Positions 14,683 to 25,008 of a DNA stretch of 64,000 bases are shown here, one piece after another. A program made the position numbers and the translations under genes. The notes below the pieces were generated by a model. The model did no database searches. It saw nothing but the letters and a program-made list of their open reading frames with translations, and was not told the origin of the DNA. Numbering within the stretch: the stretch's first letter is position 1; the number at the start of each line of letters is the position of its first letter. The DNA is taken from positions 1 to 64,000 of the forward strand of contig NZ_JAIWPG020000002.1 in the NCBI RefSeq assembly GCF_020532665.2, written 5' to 3'. The stretch comes from Lelliottia sp. WAP21 (lineage in GTDB: Bacteria; Pseudomonadota; Gammaproteobacteria; Enterobacterales; Enterobacteriaceae).

Positions 14683-14955
14683 GTGAATAAATCTCAACTG
14701 ATTGACAAAATTGCTGCGGGTGCTGATATTTCTAAAGCTGCGGCTGGACGTGCGTTAGATGCATTAATTGCTTCTGTTACTGAATCTCTGCAGGAAGGGG
14801 ATGACGTTGCGCTGGTAGGCTTCGGTACTTTTGCTGTTAAAGAGCGTGCTGCCCGTACTGGCCGCAACCCTCAGACCGGTAAAGAGATCACCATTGCTGC
14901 CGCTAAAGTGCCTGGTTTCCGTGCAGGTAAAGCACTGAAAGACGCAGTAAACTGA
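14683..14955 (+). CDS. hupB: DNA-binding protein HU-beta
   Basis: Small histone-like nucleoid protein that bends DNA and works as an HU-alpha/beta heterodimer. The 90-residue product is nearly identical to E. coli HupB, with the conserved [24 protein letters not shown]-gripping arm starting near residue 46. The start is a GTG at 14683 ([10 protein letters not shown]), as in E. coli. An in-frame ATG 12 codons upstream would add a basic tail not known in the family, and the AGGAAGAGAAG ribosome site sits just before the GTG. Independent transcript between two terminators. Confidence 0.97.
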   Translation: MNKSQLIDKIAAGADISKAAAGRALDALIASVTESLQEGDDVALVGFGTFAVKERAARTGRNPQTGKEITIAAAKVPGFRAGKALKDAVN

Positions 14956-14991
14956 TCGCTTTCCCGCTCAAGGGAAGCCGAAAAGTACAAG

Positions 14992-15018
14992 GGCGCATCA
15001 TTTGATGTGCCTTTTTTA
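14992..15018 (+). terminator. Intrinsic terminator after hupB
   Basis: GGCGCATCA (14992-15000) pairs with TGATGTGCC (15003-15011) with one G-T pair, followed by a six-base T-run. Confidence 0.85.
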
Positions 15019-15167
15019 TTTGTCCAGCACGACTTTATGTGAGTTTATACGAGTTGTGGGCTGACAATTGCCCCGGTTTCTTGTCACAATACGACTTTAC
15101 GCGCTTGCGGTCAGGATTTCTGCCAGCGCCAGGTCACCAGTCACCTACAGCGGAGTGTGGTTACACC

Positions 15168-17042
15168 ATGATGGACAGCTTACGCACGGCTGCTAACAGT
15201 CTCGTGCTCAAGATTATTTTCGGTATCATTATCCTGTCGTTCATTTTGACCGGCGTAAGCGGATACTTGATTGGCGGTAGCAGCAACTACGCCGCAAAAG
15301 TGAATGGCCAGGAAATCAGCCGCGGGCAATTTGAAAATGCCTTCGCGGGTGAACGCAATCGCATGCAGCAGCAGCTGGGTGACCAGTTCTCTGAGCTGGC
15401 GGCGAACGAAGGCTACATGAAAACCTTGCGCCAGCAGACGGTCAACCGTTTGATCGACGAAGCGCTGCTCGACCAGTATGCGAAACATCTGGGTCTGGGT
15501 ATCAGCGACGAACAGGTTAAAAAAGCCATTCTCTCTACGCAGGCATTCCAGTCTAACGGCAAATTCGATAACACCCGTTACAACTCCATCATCAACCAGA
15601 TGGGCATGACGGCCGATCAGTATGCGCAGGCGTTGCGTAACCAGTTGACGACTCAGCAGCTGATTAACGCCGTTGTGGGCACCGACTTTATGCTCAAGGG
15701 CGAAACCGACGAGCTGGCCGCGCTGGTGGCTCAGCAGCGTGTGGTACGCGAAGCCACGATCGATGTTAACGCGCTGGCAGCGAAGCAGCAGGTGAGCGAC
15801 GAAGACGTTAAAGCGTACTACGAGCAAAATAAAAGCAACTTTACCGCGCCAGAACAGTTCCGCGTGAGCTATATCAAGCTGGACGCCGCTGCAATGCAGG
15901 AAACCGCGTCTGATGCGGAAATTCAGTCTTACTATGACCAGCATCAGGATCAGTTCACTCAGGCGCAGCGTAACCGCTACAGCGTGATTCAGACCAAAAC
16001 GGAAGCTGACGCGAAGGCAGTAGTTGACGAGCTCAGCAAAGGCGCTGATTTCGCGACGGTCGCTAAAGCGAAATCCACGGACATTATCTCTGCGAAGAAT
16101 GGCGGTGATATGGGCTGGCTGGAAGACGCCACCACGCCGGATGAGCTGAAAAATGCCGGCCTGAAAGAAAAAGGCCAGCTGTCTGGTGTGATCAAATCTT
16201 CTGTGGGCTTCCTGGTGGCGCGTCTGGACGATGTTCAGCCAGCGAAAACCAAGCCGCTGACCGAGGTGCGTGATGATATCGCCGCTAAGGTGAAGCAAGA
16301 GAAAGCGCTGGATGCCTATTACGCGCTGCAACAAAAAGTCAGCGATGCGGCAAGCAACGATAATGAATCTCTGGCGGGTGCAGAGCAGGCCGCAGGTGTG
16401 AAAGCGGTTGAGACCGGCTGGTTTGGTCACGATAACCTGCCGGAAGAGCTGAACTTCAAGCCGGTATCAGAGGCTATCTTCAACGGTGGCCTGGTGGGTG
16501 AAAACGGTACGCCGGGTAGCAACTCAGACATCATCACCGTAGAAGGCGACCGTGCGTTTGTCCTGCGTGTGGCTGAGCATAAACCGGAATCGATCAAACC
16601 CCTGGATGCCGTCAAGGATCAGATCGTCGCACTGGTTAAGCACACTAAAGCTGAGCAGCAAGCGAAGGTCGATGCAGAAAAACTGCTGGCCGAGCTGAAA
16701 GCAGGCAAAGGTGATGCGGCGCTGAAAGCGGCGGGTCTGAGCTTTGGTGAAGCCAAAACGCTGAGCCGTACCGGTCAGGATCCTGTCAGCCAGGCGGCGT
16801 TCAGCCTTGCCTTGCCGGCGAAGGATAAGCCAAGCTACGGTACCACGTCGGATATGCAGGGCAACGTCATCCTGTTGGCGCTGGACGAAGTGAAAGCGGG
16901 CACTATGCCAGAGGAACAGAAAAAAGCGATGGTTCAGGGAATTACCCAGAACAACGCGCAGATTGCTTTCGAAGCGCTGATGAGTAACCTGCGTAAAGAA
17001 GCCAAAATTAAGCTGGGCGATATCATCACGCAGCAGCAGTAA
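15168..17042 (+). CDS. ppiD: Periplasmic folding chaperone PpiD (SurA/parvulin family)
   Basis: Inner-membrane-anchored periplasmic chaperone near the SecYEG exit that helps fold exported proteins. The 624-residue protein has one N-terminal transmembrane helix (about residues 16-35), a SurA-like chaperone region, one parvulin-type domain (about 265-355, containing GGDMGWLEDA) and a C-terminal helical region. The start MMDSLRTAANSLVLKIIFG matches E. coli; ATG 15168 was chosen over an upstream in-frame start 43 codons earlier that lacks family similarity. The parvulin domain is known to be largely inactive in the E. coli protein. Confidence 0.96.
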   Translation: MMDSLRTAANSLVLKIIFGIIILSFILTGVSGYLIGGSSNYAAKVNGQEISRGQFENAFAGERNRMQQQLGDQFSELAANEGYMKTLRQQTVNRLIDEALLDQYAKHLGLGISDEQVKKAILSTQAFQSNGKFDNTRYNSIINQMGMTADQYAQALRNQLTTQQLINAVVGTDFMLKGETDELAALVAQQRVVREATIDVNALAAKQQVSDEDVKAYYEQNKSNFTAPEQFRVSYIKLDAAAMQETASDAEIQSYYDQHQDQFTQAQRNRYSVIQTKTEADAKAVVDELSKGADFATVAKAKSTDIISAKNGGDMGWLEDATTPDELKNAGLKEKGQLSGVIKSSVGFLVARLDDVQPAKTKPLTEVRDDIAAKVKQEKALDAYYALQQKVSDAASNDNESLAGAEQAAGVKAVETGWFGHDNLPEELNFKPVSEAIFNGGLVGENGTPGSNSDIITVEGDRAFVLRVAEHKPESIKPLDAVKDQIVALVKHTKAEQQAKVDAEKLLAELKAGKGDAALKAAGLSFGEAKTLSRTGQDPVSQAAFSLALPAKDKPSYGTTSDMQGNVILLALDEVKAGTMPEEQKKAMVQGITQNNAQIAFEALMSNLRKEAKIKLGDIITQQQ

Positions 17043-17085
17043 TTACGGCGCTCCTCGCAGATTTTCGCAACGTACTGCAATAATT

Positions 17086-17109
17086 AAAGGCCGCTTTCGC
17101 GGCCTTTTC
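17086..17109 (+). terminator. Intrinsic terminator after ppiD
   Basis: AAAGGCCGC (17086-17094) pairs with GCGGCCTTT (17099-17107) around TTTC, followed by a short T stretch. Confidence 0.75.
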
Positions 17110-17118
17110 CATTTCTGA

Positions 17119-17571
<453 letters not shown>

Positions 17572-17670
17572 TCGCACAATTACTTGCACTGCGGCAAAAA
17601 TTTGCCAGGATAAAGAGGTCATACCAGTTATGACCTCTTACCCTATAACAAAAGTGAAGGTTATTGCGCT

Positions 17671-18069
17671 ATGCAGACAAAAATTAAGGTTCGCGGATAT
17701 CACATTGATATCTATCAACACGTGAACAATGCTCGCTATCTTGAGTTTCTGGAAGAGGCTCGCTGGGACGGGCTTGAAAACAGTGAAAGCTTCAAATGGC
17801 TTACCGCGAAAAACATCGCGTTTATCGTCGCCAATATCAATATTAACTATCGCCGCCCGGCCGTCCTGGGTGACGTGTTAACCGTGACCAGCCAGTTGCA
17901 ACAGCTCAACGGGAAAAGCGGCGTGTTAAGTCAGGTGGTGACGCTGGATCCCGAAGGTCAGGTGGTAGCCGATGCGCTGATCACCTTTGTCTGCATCGAT
18001 CTCAAAACGCAAAAAGCGCTCCCGCTGGAAGGGGAGTTACGCGAGAAGCTGGATCTGTTGATTGGCTAA
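17671..18069 (+). CDS. fadM: Long-chain acyl-CoA thioesterase FadM
   Basis: Hotdog-fold thioesterase that hydrolyses long-chain acyl-CoA, supporting beta-oxidation of unsaturated fatty acids such as oleate. The 132-residue protein carries the 4-hydroxybenzoyl-CoA thioesterase-like motif DIYQHVNNARYLEFLEEARW near residues 14-33, with the key Asp replaced by the YQHVNN arrangement typical of FadM/YbaW. It converges on queC. In E. coli it is under FadR; I see no operator here that I would defend. Confidence 0.94.
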   Translation: MQTKIKVRGYHIDIYQHVNNARYLEFLEEARWDGLENSESFKWLTAKNIAFIVANININYRRPAVLGDVLTVTSQLQQLNGKSGVLSQVVTLDPEGQVVADALITFVCIDLKTQKALPLEGELREKLDLLIG

Positions 18070-18109
18070 GCGGGGCGTGCACCGTGGAGAACAGGCGCTG
18101 GAAAAATAA

Positions 18110-18141
18110 CCGTGCTGCCGACAGGATAACCGGCAGCACGG
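18110..18141. terminator. Hairpin between convergent fadM and queC
   Basis: CCGTGCTGCCG (18110-18120) and CGGCAGCACGG (18131-18141) form a perfect 11-base stem with a 10-base loop. No strong T-run follows on either strand, so it may act as a weak bidirectional terminator or a 3' stabiliser. Confidence 0.55.
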
Positions 18142-18150
18142 GGAATGCGC

Positions 18151-18846
18151 TTACTTCAGCCCGGTTTTCTGCTTCATCGCTGCCATGACGGCAGGTTTAT
18201 CCGCAAGATAATGATTCAGGCCGTTTGCCCGCAGATGGCAGGCGGCACATTCGCCACAGCCATCGCCTTTAATGCCGTTGTAGCAGGTTAAGGTTTCAGT
18301 GCGCACGAGATCCAGTTTGCCCCAGTAATCCGCCAGCGCCCAGGTCTCTGCTTTGTCGAGCCACATCAGCGGCGTCTCGAAGCGCGTCTCTTTCGCCATG
18401 CCCAGATCCACCGCGTGATTAAGCGCCTTAACGAACTCATCCCGACAGTCAGGATAACCGGAGAAATCCGTCTCGCAGACGCCGGTAATGACGGCCTCAG
18501 CTTTGACCTGATAAGCGTAAATCGCGGTGAGTGTCAGGAAGAGAATGTTACGCCCTGGCACAAACGTATTCGGGATCCCGCTGGCATCCGGTTCGTAGTC
18601 CGGCACAGGAATGCTGTCCCGGGTCAGGCTGCTTACCGCAAGCTCATTTAATAAAGTCACATCCAGCACTTTATGCGCACGGGCGCCCAGTTTCAGGGCC
18701 AGTTCGCGCGCGACGTCGATCTCTGCCCGATGGCGTTGTCCGTAATCGAACGTGACACAATGCACTTCATCATACTGATGCAGGGCCTGAATCAGACAGG
18801 TGGTGGAATCTTGTCCTCCGCTAAATACAACCACGGCACGTTTCAT
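18151..18846 (-). CDS. queC: 7-cyano-7-deazaguanine (preQ0) synthase
   Basis: Converts 7-carboxy-7-deazaguanine to preQ0 with ATP and ammonia, a step in queuosine biosynthesis. The 231-residue protein has the PP-loop ATP motif [10 protein letters not shown] at residues 9-18 and a zinc-binding Cys cluster [16 protein letters not shown] near the C-terminus. Length equals E. coli QueC. No preQ1 riboswitch is visible upstream. Separated from divergent or tandem neighbours by short gaps; ybaE lies upstream on the same strand. Confidence 0.97.
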   Translation of the reverse strand: MKRAVVVFSGGQDSTTCLIQALHQYDEVHCVTFDYGQRHRAEIDVARELALKLGARAHKVLDVTLLNELAVSSLTRDSIPVPDYEPDASGIPNTFVPGRNILFLTLTAIYAYQVKAEAVITGVCETDFSGYPDCRDEFVKALNHAVDLGMAKETRFETPLMWLDKAETWALADYWGKLDLVRTETLTCYNGIKGDGCGECAACHLRANGLNHYLADKPAVMAAMKQKTGLK

Positions 18847-18911
18847 AAATAGTCTCGCCAGTCACGATAAAAAGTTATGTTACCGCCTCGATTCGGCGAC
18901 GACCAGCTTCT

Positions 18912-20612
18912 TCACGCTTTCGGTGCCGGGATCCATGCTTCGGTGAAGTCAAACCAGCCCCGGGTATTGAGACGGATGCCGTTCACACCGGGCGGGGCGC
19001 TGATTCGATACTGGTAGTTAAACAGAGGGGTGAGCACGGCAGTGTCCATCAGATGGGAGAAGATCGTCTTCAGCCCGGCCAGGCGGGACGGCTCATCGGG
19101 CTGCATCTGGACGGCATCGAGCGTGGCCTGCAAGTGCGCATACTGCGCAGGGTTCAGCACATGAGGCCACAGCGTATCGCAGCGTAGCCACTGTTCGAGC
19201 GTATATTCCGGCGCTTCGCCGATCAGTCTGTCTCCCATAATCATATCCGCCTGGGCAAGGGCATCGCAGTTGTCCCAGGTTTTGGCGTCATGGAAAATTA
19301 TCCTTAACTGGCAACCCTCGCGGGCGAGCCAGAGTTTCAGTTGCTCTGCCATCGTGTGCAGTTCCACAGGCAGATGGTAGATCAGCGTCAGCTTCTCCGG
19401 CAGTGCAATGTCCTGCAAGCCCGGCCATTGCGGAAGCGTCCAGCCAGGTAAAAGCGCCTGCGTCGGGGTAATCAGATTTTCATCCAGCGGCAAGGTGTGC
19501 ATCAACGACGTGTGATGGATGATATTCACCAGTTTACGGGCCTGCAGGTCACTGAGATGCGCACTTTGCCTGAAGACCAGATAACAAAAACCCAGGCTGA
19601 TACTGTTGCTCACCATGCGCAGGTTTGCCAGTTGAGCGGGTTCGCCGATGGCGATTTGCACCGGATGACGGCAGCTTGTCCCCAGGTCCTGCTCAAAAAG
19701 TTGCGGCGTGATCCAATATTCCACGGCCTTTAGTAAGGGATGGCTGAGATGGTACTGCTCATGACACTCCAGCCGCACCAGATCCGGTTCGTAAACCGCC
19801 AGGCGAAAGGGACCGCTGCCTACCAGTGGGTGTTCAGGGTGGGCCAGGCGGCTGGCGTAATTTGCCAGTCGATGCGCCAGCCAGTAATCCGGCTGATGCA
19901 GAATAAAGGTGAGACACTGGGGGTGGGTCACCTCGATGCGCAGCACACTATGAAATAGCCTGCGCAGGGCAGGCAGGACCAGAAGCGCCATCAGGCTGGT
20001 TTGCAGTTGCACCGTGTCGATTTTATCGCCGTTGTGCCAGTGCAGGGTCGAGCGAATATAAAAATCCCAGCGCAAACCGTCCCCGGAGACCGACCAGTGA
20101 TGAGCAAGATCGCCGGTTGGCTGGGGGGAGGTCCCCTGAAAGCGGGTCAGGCCAGAGAAAACCTGCCCCACCAGGTGCTGCTCCGCACGACCCGGGAGAA
20201 AGCCCGGCTGAAGGGGATCCAGCGAACGGTAGTAGGGTATACGTAACGTCGGCGTGTCGTTCTGCCAGAGGCCGCCAAGAAAAGGGTGCAGCAGCGCGCG
20301 GAGATCCGCCGGAGCAAGCTGGGCCAACTCCAGCGCGTTATGCTGTTGCCCGCTTTTCAGCGCCTCTTCCATCATCGTATTGCGAAGCGTCTCCGGCGAC
20401 ACATGAAAGGTCAACTCGCCGCGTTTACCCCGGCCGGATTGCGATTGCCAGCTCAGCCAGCCCGCGTCCTGCGCCTGACGCAGTAAGGTGCGTACATGAC
20501 GTTCGCTGCAAAAGCAGCGGCTGGCAAGCTCCGCGACGGTAACGTGCTGTGCTGCACCCAGCGAGGGCTGCCAAAGACGCTGATACTGATTAAGACGGTT
20601 AAGCTGGCGCAT
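18912..20612 (-). CDS. ybaE: SgrR-family regulator with solute-binding domain (YbaE)
   Basis: A 566-residue protein with an N-terminal winged-helix DNA-binding domain (VAELASRCFCSERHVRTLLRQ, about residues 26-46) and a long C-terminal region like the dipeptide/oligopeptide-binding protein family (SBP_bac_5), the layout of SgrR, the glucose-phosphate stress regulator. No signal peptide is present, so it is cytoplasmic. By family logic it should sense a small molecule and regulate transcription, but its ligand and targets are unknown. It ends 66 bases before queC on the same strand. Confidence 0.9.
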   Translation of the reverse strand: MRQLNRLNQYQRLWQPSLGAAQHVTVAELASRCFCSERHVRTLLRQAQDAGWLSWQSQSGRGKRGELTFHVSPETLRNTMMEEALKSGQQHNALELAQLAPADLRALLHPFLGGLWQNDTPTLRIPYYRSLDPLQPGFLPGRAEQHLVGQVFSGLTRFQGTSPQPTGDLAHHWSVSGDGLRWDFYIRSTLHWHNGDKIDTVQLQTSLMALLVLPALRRLFHSVLRIEVTHPQCLTFILHQPDYWLAHRLANYASRLAHPEHPLVGSGPFRLAVYEPDLVRLECHEQYHLSHPLLKAVEYWITPQLFEQDLGTSCRHPVQIAIGEPAQLANLRMVSNSISLGFCYLVFRQSAHLSDLQARKLVNIIHHTSLMHTLPLDENLITPTQALLPGWTLPQWPGLQDIALPEKLTLIYHLPVELHTMAEQLKLWLAREGCQLRIIFHDAKTWDNCDALAQADMIMGDRLIGEAPEYTLEQWLRCDTLWPHVLNPAQYAHLQATLDAVQMQPDEPSRLAGLKTIFSHLMDTAVLTPLFNYQYRISAPPGVNGIRLNTRGWFDFTEAWIPAPKA

Positions 20613-20713
20613 AATAAACCCGGAACAATATTTATCATCTATTCACTATTACTTCCGTATATCCCACGCGATACTGAAGCACAAGTTAACCCCATCACAT
20701 TTCGGGAGCGATC

Positions 20714-21532
20714 ATGGCTCGGCTTGCTGCATTTGATATGGACGGCACGTTATTAATGCCGGATCACCGTTTAGGTGAGAAGACGCTGGGCGTGCTTAAG
20801 CGGCTGCGCGAACATGAGATCACCCTGACATTTGCCACCGGACGACACGTGCTGGAGATGCGTCATCTGTTAGGGACGCTATCCATGGAAGCGTTCTTGA
20901 TTACCGGCAACGGTACGCGGATTCACTCGGTGGAAGGCGAGGTATTGCATCGTCAGGACCTGGATCCTGCCGTGGCGGAGCGAGTTCTGCACACAACATG
21001 GGACACGCGAGCCAGCATCCACGTCTTCAACGACACGGGCTGGCTCACAAACCGGGAAATCCCCGAGCTACTGCATGCACATGTCTACAGCGGTTTCAAA
21101 TATCAGCTAACCGATCTGCGTCGGATCCCGGCCGGTGCGGTGACCAAAATCTGTTTTTGTGGCGATCATGACGATCTTTGTCGCCTGCGCGTTCAACTGA
21201 ACGAGGCGTTGGGCGATCGCGCCCATCTGACGTTTTCGGCAGTGGATTGTCTCGAAGTGCTACCGGTTGGGTGTAATAAAGGCTCAGCGCTGACGGTGCT
21301 GAGCCAGCATTTGGGGCTAACCATGCAGGATTGCATGGCGTTTGGCGACGCCATGAATGACCGCGAGATGCTGGGCAGCGTCGGGCGCGGGTTGATCATG
21401 GGGAATGCTATGCCGCAGCTTATTGCGGAACTTCCCCATTTACCGGTTATCGGACACTGCCGCAATGAAGCCGTGTCCCATTTTTTGACGCATTGGCTGG
21501 ACAACAACACCCTCCCTTATTCCCCCGAATAG
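20714..21532 (+). CDS. cof: HMP-PP phosphatase Cof (HAD superfamily)
   Basis: HAD-family phosphatase known in E. coli to hydrolyse the thiamine intermediate HMP-PP, along with several sugar phosphates. The 272-residue protein has HAD motif I DMDGTL at residues 8-13, motif II in the FATGR segment, and motif [13 protein letters not shown]. Start [12 protein letters not shown] matches E. coli. It is divergent from ybaE and convergent with cdsH. Confidence 0.95.
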   Translation: MARLAAFDMDGTLLMPDHRLGEKTLGVLKRLREHEITLTFATGRHVLEMRHLLGTLSMEAFLITGNGTRIHSVEGEVLHRQDLDPAVAERVLHTTWDTRASIHVFNDTGWLTNREIPELLHAHVYSGFKYQLTDLRRIPAGAVTKICFCGDHDDLCRLRVQLNEALGDRAHLTFSAVDCLEVLPVGCNKGSALTVLSQHLGLTMQDCMAFGDAMNDREMLGSVGRGLIMGNAMPQLIAELPHLPVIGHCRNEAVSHFLTHWLDNNTLPYSPE

Positions 21533-21548
21533 TGAGACCCTTCCAGCA

Positions 21549-21575
21549 AGCCAGACTGCGGTCTGGCTTTTTTTA
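21549..21575 (+). terminator. Intrinsic terminator after cof
   Basis: AGCCAGAC (21549-21556) pairs with GTCTGGCT (21561-21568) around TGCG, followed by a seven-base T-run. The T-run reaches the end of convergent cdsH. Confidence 0.9.
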
Positions 21576-22619
21576 TTTCACGATCTGCGCGATCTGCTCA
21601 CGCCAGGGTGTGATATCACCAAAGGTGTTTTTTACCCATTCCGGATTGTAATACGTCTCAAGGTAACGATCGCCGCTGTCGCACAGCAGCGTGACAATCG
21701 AGCCGGTACGCCCTTCATCGCGCATGCGTGAAGCCACCTGTAACACGCCCCACATATTGGTGCCGGTAGACGCACCGACCTTACGGCCAAGCTGCGTTTC
21801 CAGCCAGTGGGCGGTGGCGATGCTTGCCGCATCGGGCACGCGCAGCATCTCGTCCACCACGTCCGGGATAAAGGACGGTTCTACGCGTGGACGCCCGATG
21901 CCTTCAATTTTACTGCCCGTGGCGCTCCGCAGGGTAGCGTCACGGTTTTGCCAGTAATCCATAAACACCGAGTTTTCCGGATCCACTACTAAAAGCTTCG
22001 TCTCATAGCCCTGGCAGCGAATATAGCGGCCAATGGTGGCGGAGGTTCCACCCGTGCCGGCACTCATGACGATGTACGCGGGTTCGGGATGCGGTTCGTT
22101 ATTCATCTGGCGGAAGATGCTGTCGGCAATGTTGTTGTTGCCGCGCCAGTCGGTGGCGCGTTCGGCAAAGGTAAACTGGTCCATATAATGGCCGTTCAGC
22201 TCGCGCGCCAGCATCTCTGAGGCGGCGTAAATCTCACAGGCGCTCTCCACAAAGTGGCAGCGTCCGCCATAAAATTCGATCTGTTCAATTTTGCGCTTCG
22301 CCGTGCAGGAGGGCATCACGGCGATAAACGGCAAGCCCAGCAAACGCGCAAAGTAGGCTTCGGAGACCGCCGTCGATCCAGACGATGACTCAATAATGGG
22401 GGTGCCTTCTTTAATCCAGCCATTGCACAGGCCATACAAAAATAGCGAACGTGCCAGACGATGCTTCAGGCTACCGGTCGGGTGCGTGCTCTCATCTTTC
22501 AGATAGAGCTGAATCCCCTTAAAACCCGGCAGCGTAAGACGAATCAGATGCGTATCAGCCGAGCGCTGATAGTCGGCGTTGATTTCACTGATTGCATGTT
22601 TGACCCATGAACTATTCAT
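21573..22619 (-). CDS. cdsH: PLP-dependent cysteine desulfhydrase (CdsH-like)
   Basis: Fold-type II PLP enzyme of the cysteine synthase family, 348 residues. The PLP lysine sits in HPTGSLKHR near residue 53, followed by [16 protein letters not shown] and the glycine-rich phosphate loop [15 protein letters not shown]. The gene is absent from this position in E. coli K-12. It corresponds in position and type to Salmonella CdsH, reported to break L-cysteine into pyruvate, ammonia and sulfide. It is divergent from the Lrp-type regulator decR across 115 bases, which supports a role in cysteine detoxification. A cysteine synthase-like role cannot be excluded from sequence alone. Confidence 0.8.
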   Translation of the reverse strand: MNSSWVKHAISEINADYQRSADTHLIRLTLPGFKGIQLYLKDESTHPTGSLKHRLARSLFLYGLCNGWIKEGTPIIESSSGSTAVSEAYFARLLGLPFIAVMPSCTAKRKIEQIEFYGGRCHFVESACEIYAASEMLARELNGHYMDQFTFAERATDWRGNNNIADSIFRQMNNEPHPEPAYIVMSAGTGGTSATIGRYIRCQGYETKLLVVDPENSVFMDYWQNRDATLRSATGSKIEGIGRPRVEPSFIPDVVDEMLRVPDAASIATAHWLETQLGRKVGASTGTNMWGVLQVASRMRDEGRTGSIVTLLCDSGDRYLETYYNPEWVKNTFGDITPWREQIAQIVK

Positions 22620-22734
22620 CGTAATTATCCGTTTGTCATTTTGTGCCCAGCATAGCGAATAGCACAGAAAAAATTGTTGCTATATGACCTTTAAAATAGA
22701 ATGCAGGGAGAAAAATATTCTCTGCGAGGTGGAT

Positions 22735-23193
22735 ATGATAGACAAAATTGACCGCAAGCTGCTCTCATTGCTGCAAAACGACTGCACCCTCTCTTTGCAG
22801 GCTCTGGCAGATGCCGTTAATCTGACCACCACACCTTGCTGGAAACGCCTTAAACGTCTTGAAGATGACGGCATCCTGCTGGGGCGCGTGGCGCTGCTCG
22901 ATCCCGAAAAACTGGGGCTTGGTTTGACAGCGTTTGTTCTGATAAAAACGCAGCACCACAGCAGCGAATGGTATTGCCGCTTTGTCACTCAGGTTTCTGA
23001 TATGCCTGAGGTGCTCGGATTCTGGCGAATGGCGGGCGAGTACGACTATCTGATGCGCGTTCAGGTGGCGGATATGAAGCGGTACGATGATTTCTATAAA
23101 CGCCTGGTGAACCGCGTGCCAGGGTTGTCGGATGTCACGTCGAGCTTTGCCATGGAACAGATTAAATACACCACAGCGTTACCCATTGAATAA
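22735..23193 (+). CDS. decR: Lrp/AsnC-family cysteine-responsive regulator DecR (YbaO)
   Basis: A 152-residue Lrp-type regulator: N-terminal helix-turn-helix (about residues 18-45, including [20 protein letters not shown]) and C-terminal RAM ligand/oligomer domain. E. coli DecR activates a cysteine desulfidase operon in response to cysteine. ATG 22735 ([14 protein letters not shown]) follows GAGGTGG and matches E. coli; an in-frame start 17 codons upstream was rejected. Its divergent neighbour cdsH is a natural target here (inference). Confidence 0.92.
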   Translation: MIDKIDRKLLSLLQNDCTLSLQALADAVNLTTTPCWKRLKRLEDDGILLGRVALLDPEKLGLGLTAFVLIKTQHHSSEWYCRFVTQVSDMPEVLGFWRMAGEYDYLMRVQVADMKRYDDFYKRLVNRVPGLSDVTSSFAMEQIKYTTALPIE

Positions 23194-23235
23194 CTTCCCG
23201 GCCAGGCCGGAAACAGACCTTCAGGAATTTACCGC

Positions 23236-25008
23236 GTGCGATTATTTGCTCAATTAAGCTGGTACTTTCGCCGGGAGTGGCGACGCTATCTCGGTGCAGT
23301 GGCCCTGCTTATCATCATTGCTATCCTGCAACTGATCCCGCCCAAAGTGGTGGGCTACGTCGTGGATGGCGTTACGGAACAGCATTACACCGCCGCACGC
23401 ATCATGATGTGGGTCGCGACGCTGGTGCTGACCGCGGTGGTGGTCTATTTACTGCGCTACGTCTGGCGCGTGCTGCTGTTCGGTGCGTCCTATCAGCTTG
23501 CGGTGGAACTACGCGAAGACTTTTACCGTCAGCTCAGTCGTCAGCACCCTGAATTTTACCTCCGTCATCGCACCGGAGATTTGATTGCTCGCGCGACGAA
23601 CGACGTCGACCGGGTGGTCTTTGCCGCCGGTGAGGGCGTGTTAACCCTGGTGGATTCGCTGGTGATGGGCTGCGCGGTATTGATCGTGATGTCCACCCAA
23701 ATCAGCTGGCAGTTGACCTTACTGGCGCTACTGCCGATGCCGATTATGGCGCTGGCGATTAAACGCTACGGCGACCAGTTGCATGAACGCTTTAAGCTGG
23801 CCCAGGCCGCCTTCTCGTCGTTGAACGACAGAACTCAGGAGAGCATGACCAGCATTCGCATGATCAAAGCATTTGGGCTGGAAGATCGCCAGTCGGCGCT
23901 GTTCGCGGCCGACGCAGCAGACACCGGGGCAAAAAACCTGCGCGTGGCGCGGATAGATGCCCGCTTTGATCCCACCATCTATATTGCCATCGGCACGGCT
24001 AACCTGCTGGCGATTGGCGGGGGAAGCTGGATGGTGATTAACGGTTCGCTGACGCTGGGCCAGTTGACCAGTTTCGCCATGTACCTTGGGCTGATGATCT
24101 GGCCTATGCTGGCGCTGGCGTGGATGTTCAATATCGTGGAGCGCGGCAGCGCGGCCTACAGTCGTATTCGATCCATGCTCGCTGAAGCGCCGGTGGTGAA
24201 TGATGGGCACGAGCCTGTACCCGAAGGGCGCGGTGTCTTAGAGGTTGCCGTAGACCGCTTTCATTACCCTCAGACCGATAATGTGGTACTGGAGAAGGTT
24301 CATTTCTCCTTGCAGCCAGGGCAAATGCTGGGGATCTGTGGGCCCACTGGCGCCGGAAAAAGCACCGTGTTGTCGCTGATTCAACGTCATTTTGACGTCA
24401 CGGAAGGTGATATCCGGTTCCACGGTATTCCGCTGACGCGCTTACAGCTTGATGCCTGGCGAAGCCGCCTGGCGGTGGTCAGCCAGACGCCGTTTTTGTT
24501 CTCCGATACGGTGGCAAACAATATTGCGCTGGGTCATCCGGAGGCCACACAGGAAGAGATTGAGCAGGTGGCGCGACTGGCCAGCGTACATGACGATATC
24601 CTGCGCCTGCCGCAGGGCTACAACACTGAAGTGGGCGAGCGCGGGGTTATGCTCTCGGGTGGACAGAAACAGCGTATCTCCATCGCGCGTGCGTTACTGC
24701 TGAATGCCGAAATCCTCATTCTGGATGATGCACTTTCGGCTGTGGATGGACGCACCGAGCATCAAATCCTGCATAACCTGCGTCAGTGGGGAGAAGGGCG
24801 TACGGTTATCATCAGTGCGCATCGTCTCTCTGCGTTGACCGAGGCCAGTGAAATTCTGGTGCTTCAGCACGGGCATATTGCCCAGCGTGGAGCACACGAT
24901 CTCCTGGCGGATCGGCCAGGATGGTATCGGGATATGTATCGCTATCAACAGCTGGAAGCCGCCTTAAACGATGCACCGGATCTGAGCGAGGAGGCCACCC
25001 ATGCGTAA
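23236..25008 (+). CDS. mdlA: ABC exporter half-transporter MdlA (SmdA)
   Basis: Type IV ABC half-transporter of 590 residues: six-helix transmembrane domain, then a nucleotide-binding domain with Walker [10 protein letters not shown], signature LSGGQKQR and Walker B LILDDALS. Note ALSAVD after the Walker B aspartate where MdlB has ATASID, the usual asymmetry of this heterodimer. The start is GTG at 23236, giving [15 protein letters not shown] as in E. coli. Its 3' end overlaps mdlB by 8 bases, so the two form one operon and probably a heterodimeric multidrug-type exporter; the substrate is not firmly known. Confidence 0.95.
   Translation: MRLFAQLSWYFRREWRRYLGAVALLIIIAILQLIPPKVVGYVVDGVTEQHYTAARIMMWVATLVLTAVVVYLLRYVWRVLLFGASYQLAVELREDFYRQLSRQHPEFYLRHRTGDLIARATNDVDRVVFAAGEGVLTLVDSLVMGCAVLIVMSTQISWQLTLLALLPMPIMALAIKRYGDQLHERFKLAQAAFSSLNDRTQESMTSIRMIKAFGLEDRQSALFAADAADTGAKNLRVARIDARFDPTIYIAIGTANLLAIGGGSWMVINGSLTLGQLTSFAMYLGLMIWPMLALAWMFNIVERGSAAYSRIRSMLAEAPVVNDGHEPVPEGRGVLEVAVDRFHYPQTDNVVLEKVHFSLQPGQMLGICGPTGAGKSTVLSLIQRHFDVTEGDIRFHGIPLTRLQLDAWRSRLAVVSQTPFLFSDTVANNIALGHPEATQEEIEQVARLASVHDDILRLPQGYNTEVGERGVMLSGGQKQRISIARALLLNAEILILDDALSAVDGRTEHQILHNLRQWGEGRTVIISAHRLSALTEASEILVLQHGHIAQRGAHDLLADRPGWYRDMYRYQQLEAALNDAPDLSEEATHA

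Noticed and set aside
15180-16430. 416-codon antisense frame inside ppiD
   Set aside because: Shadow of ppiD with no ribosome site or family similarity.
18847-18911. preQ1 riboswitch upstream of queC
   Set aside because: The gap is short and shows no aptamer-like pseudoknot sequence; enterobacterial queC is not known to carry one.
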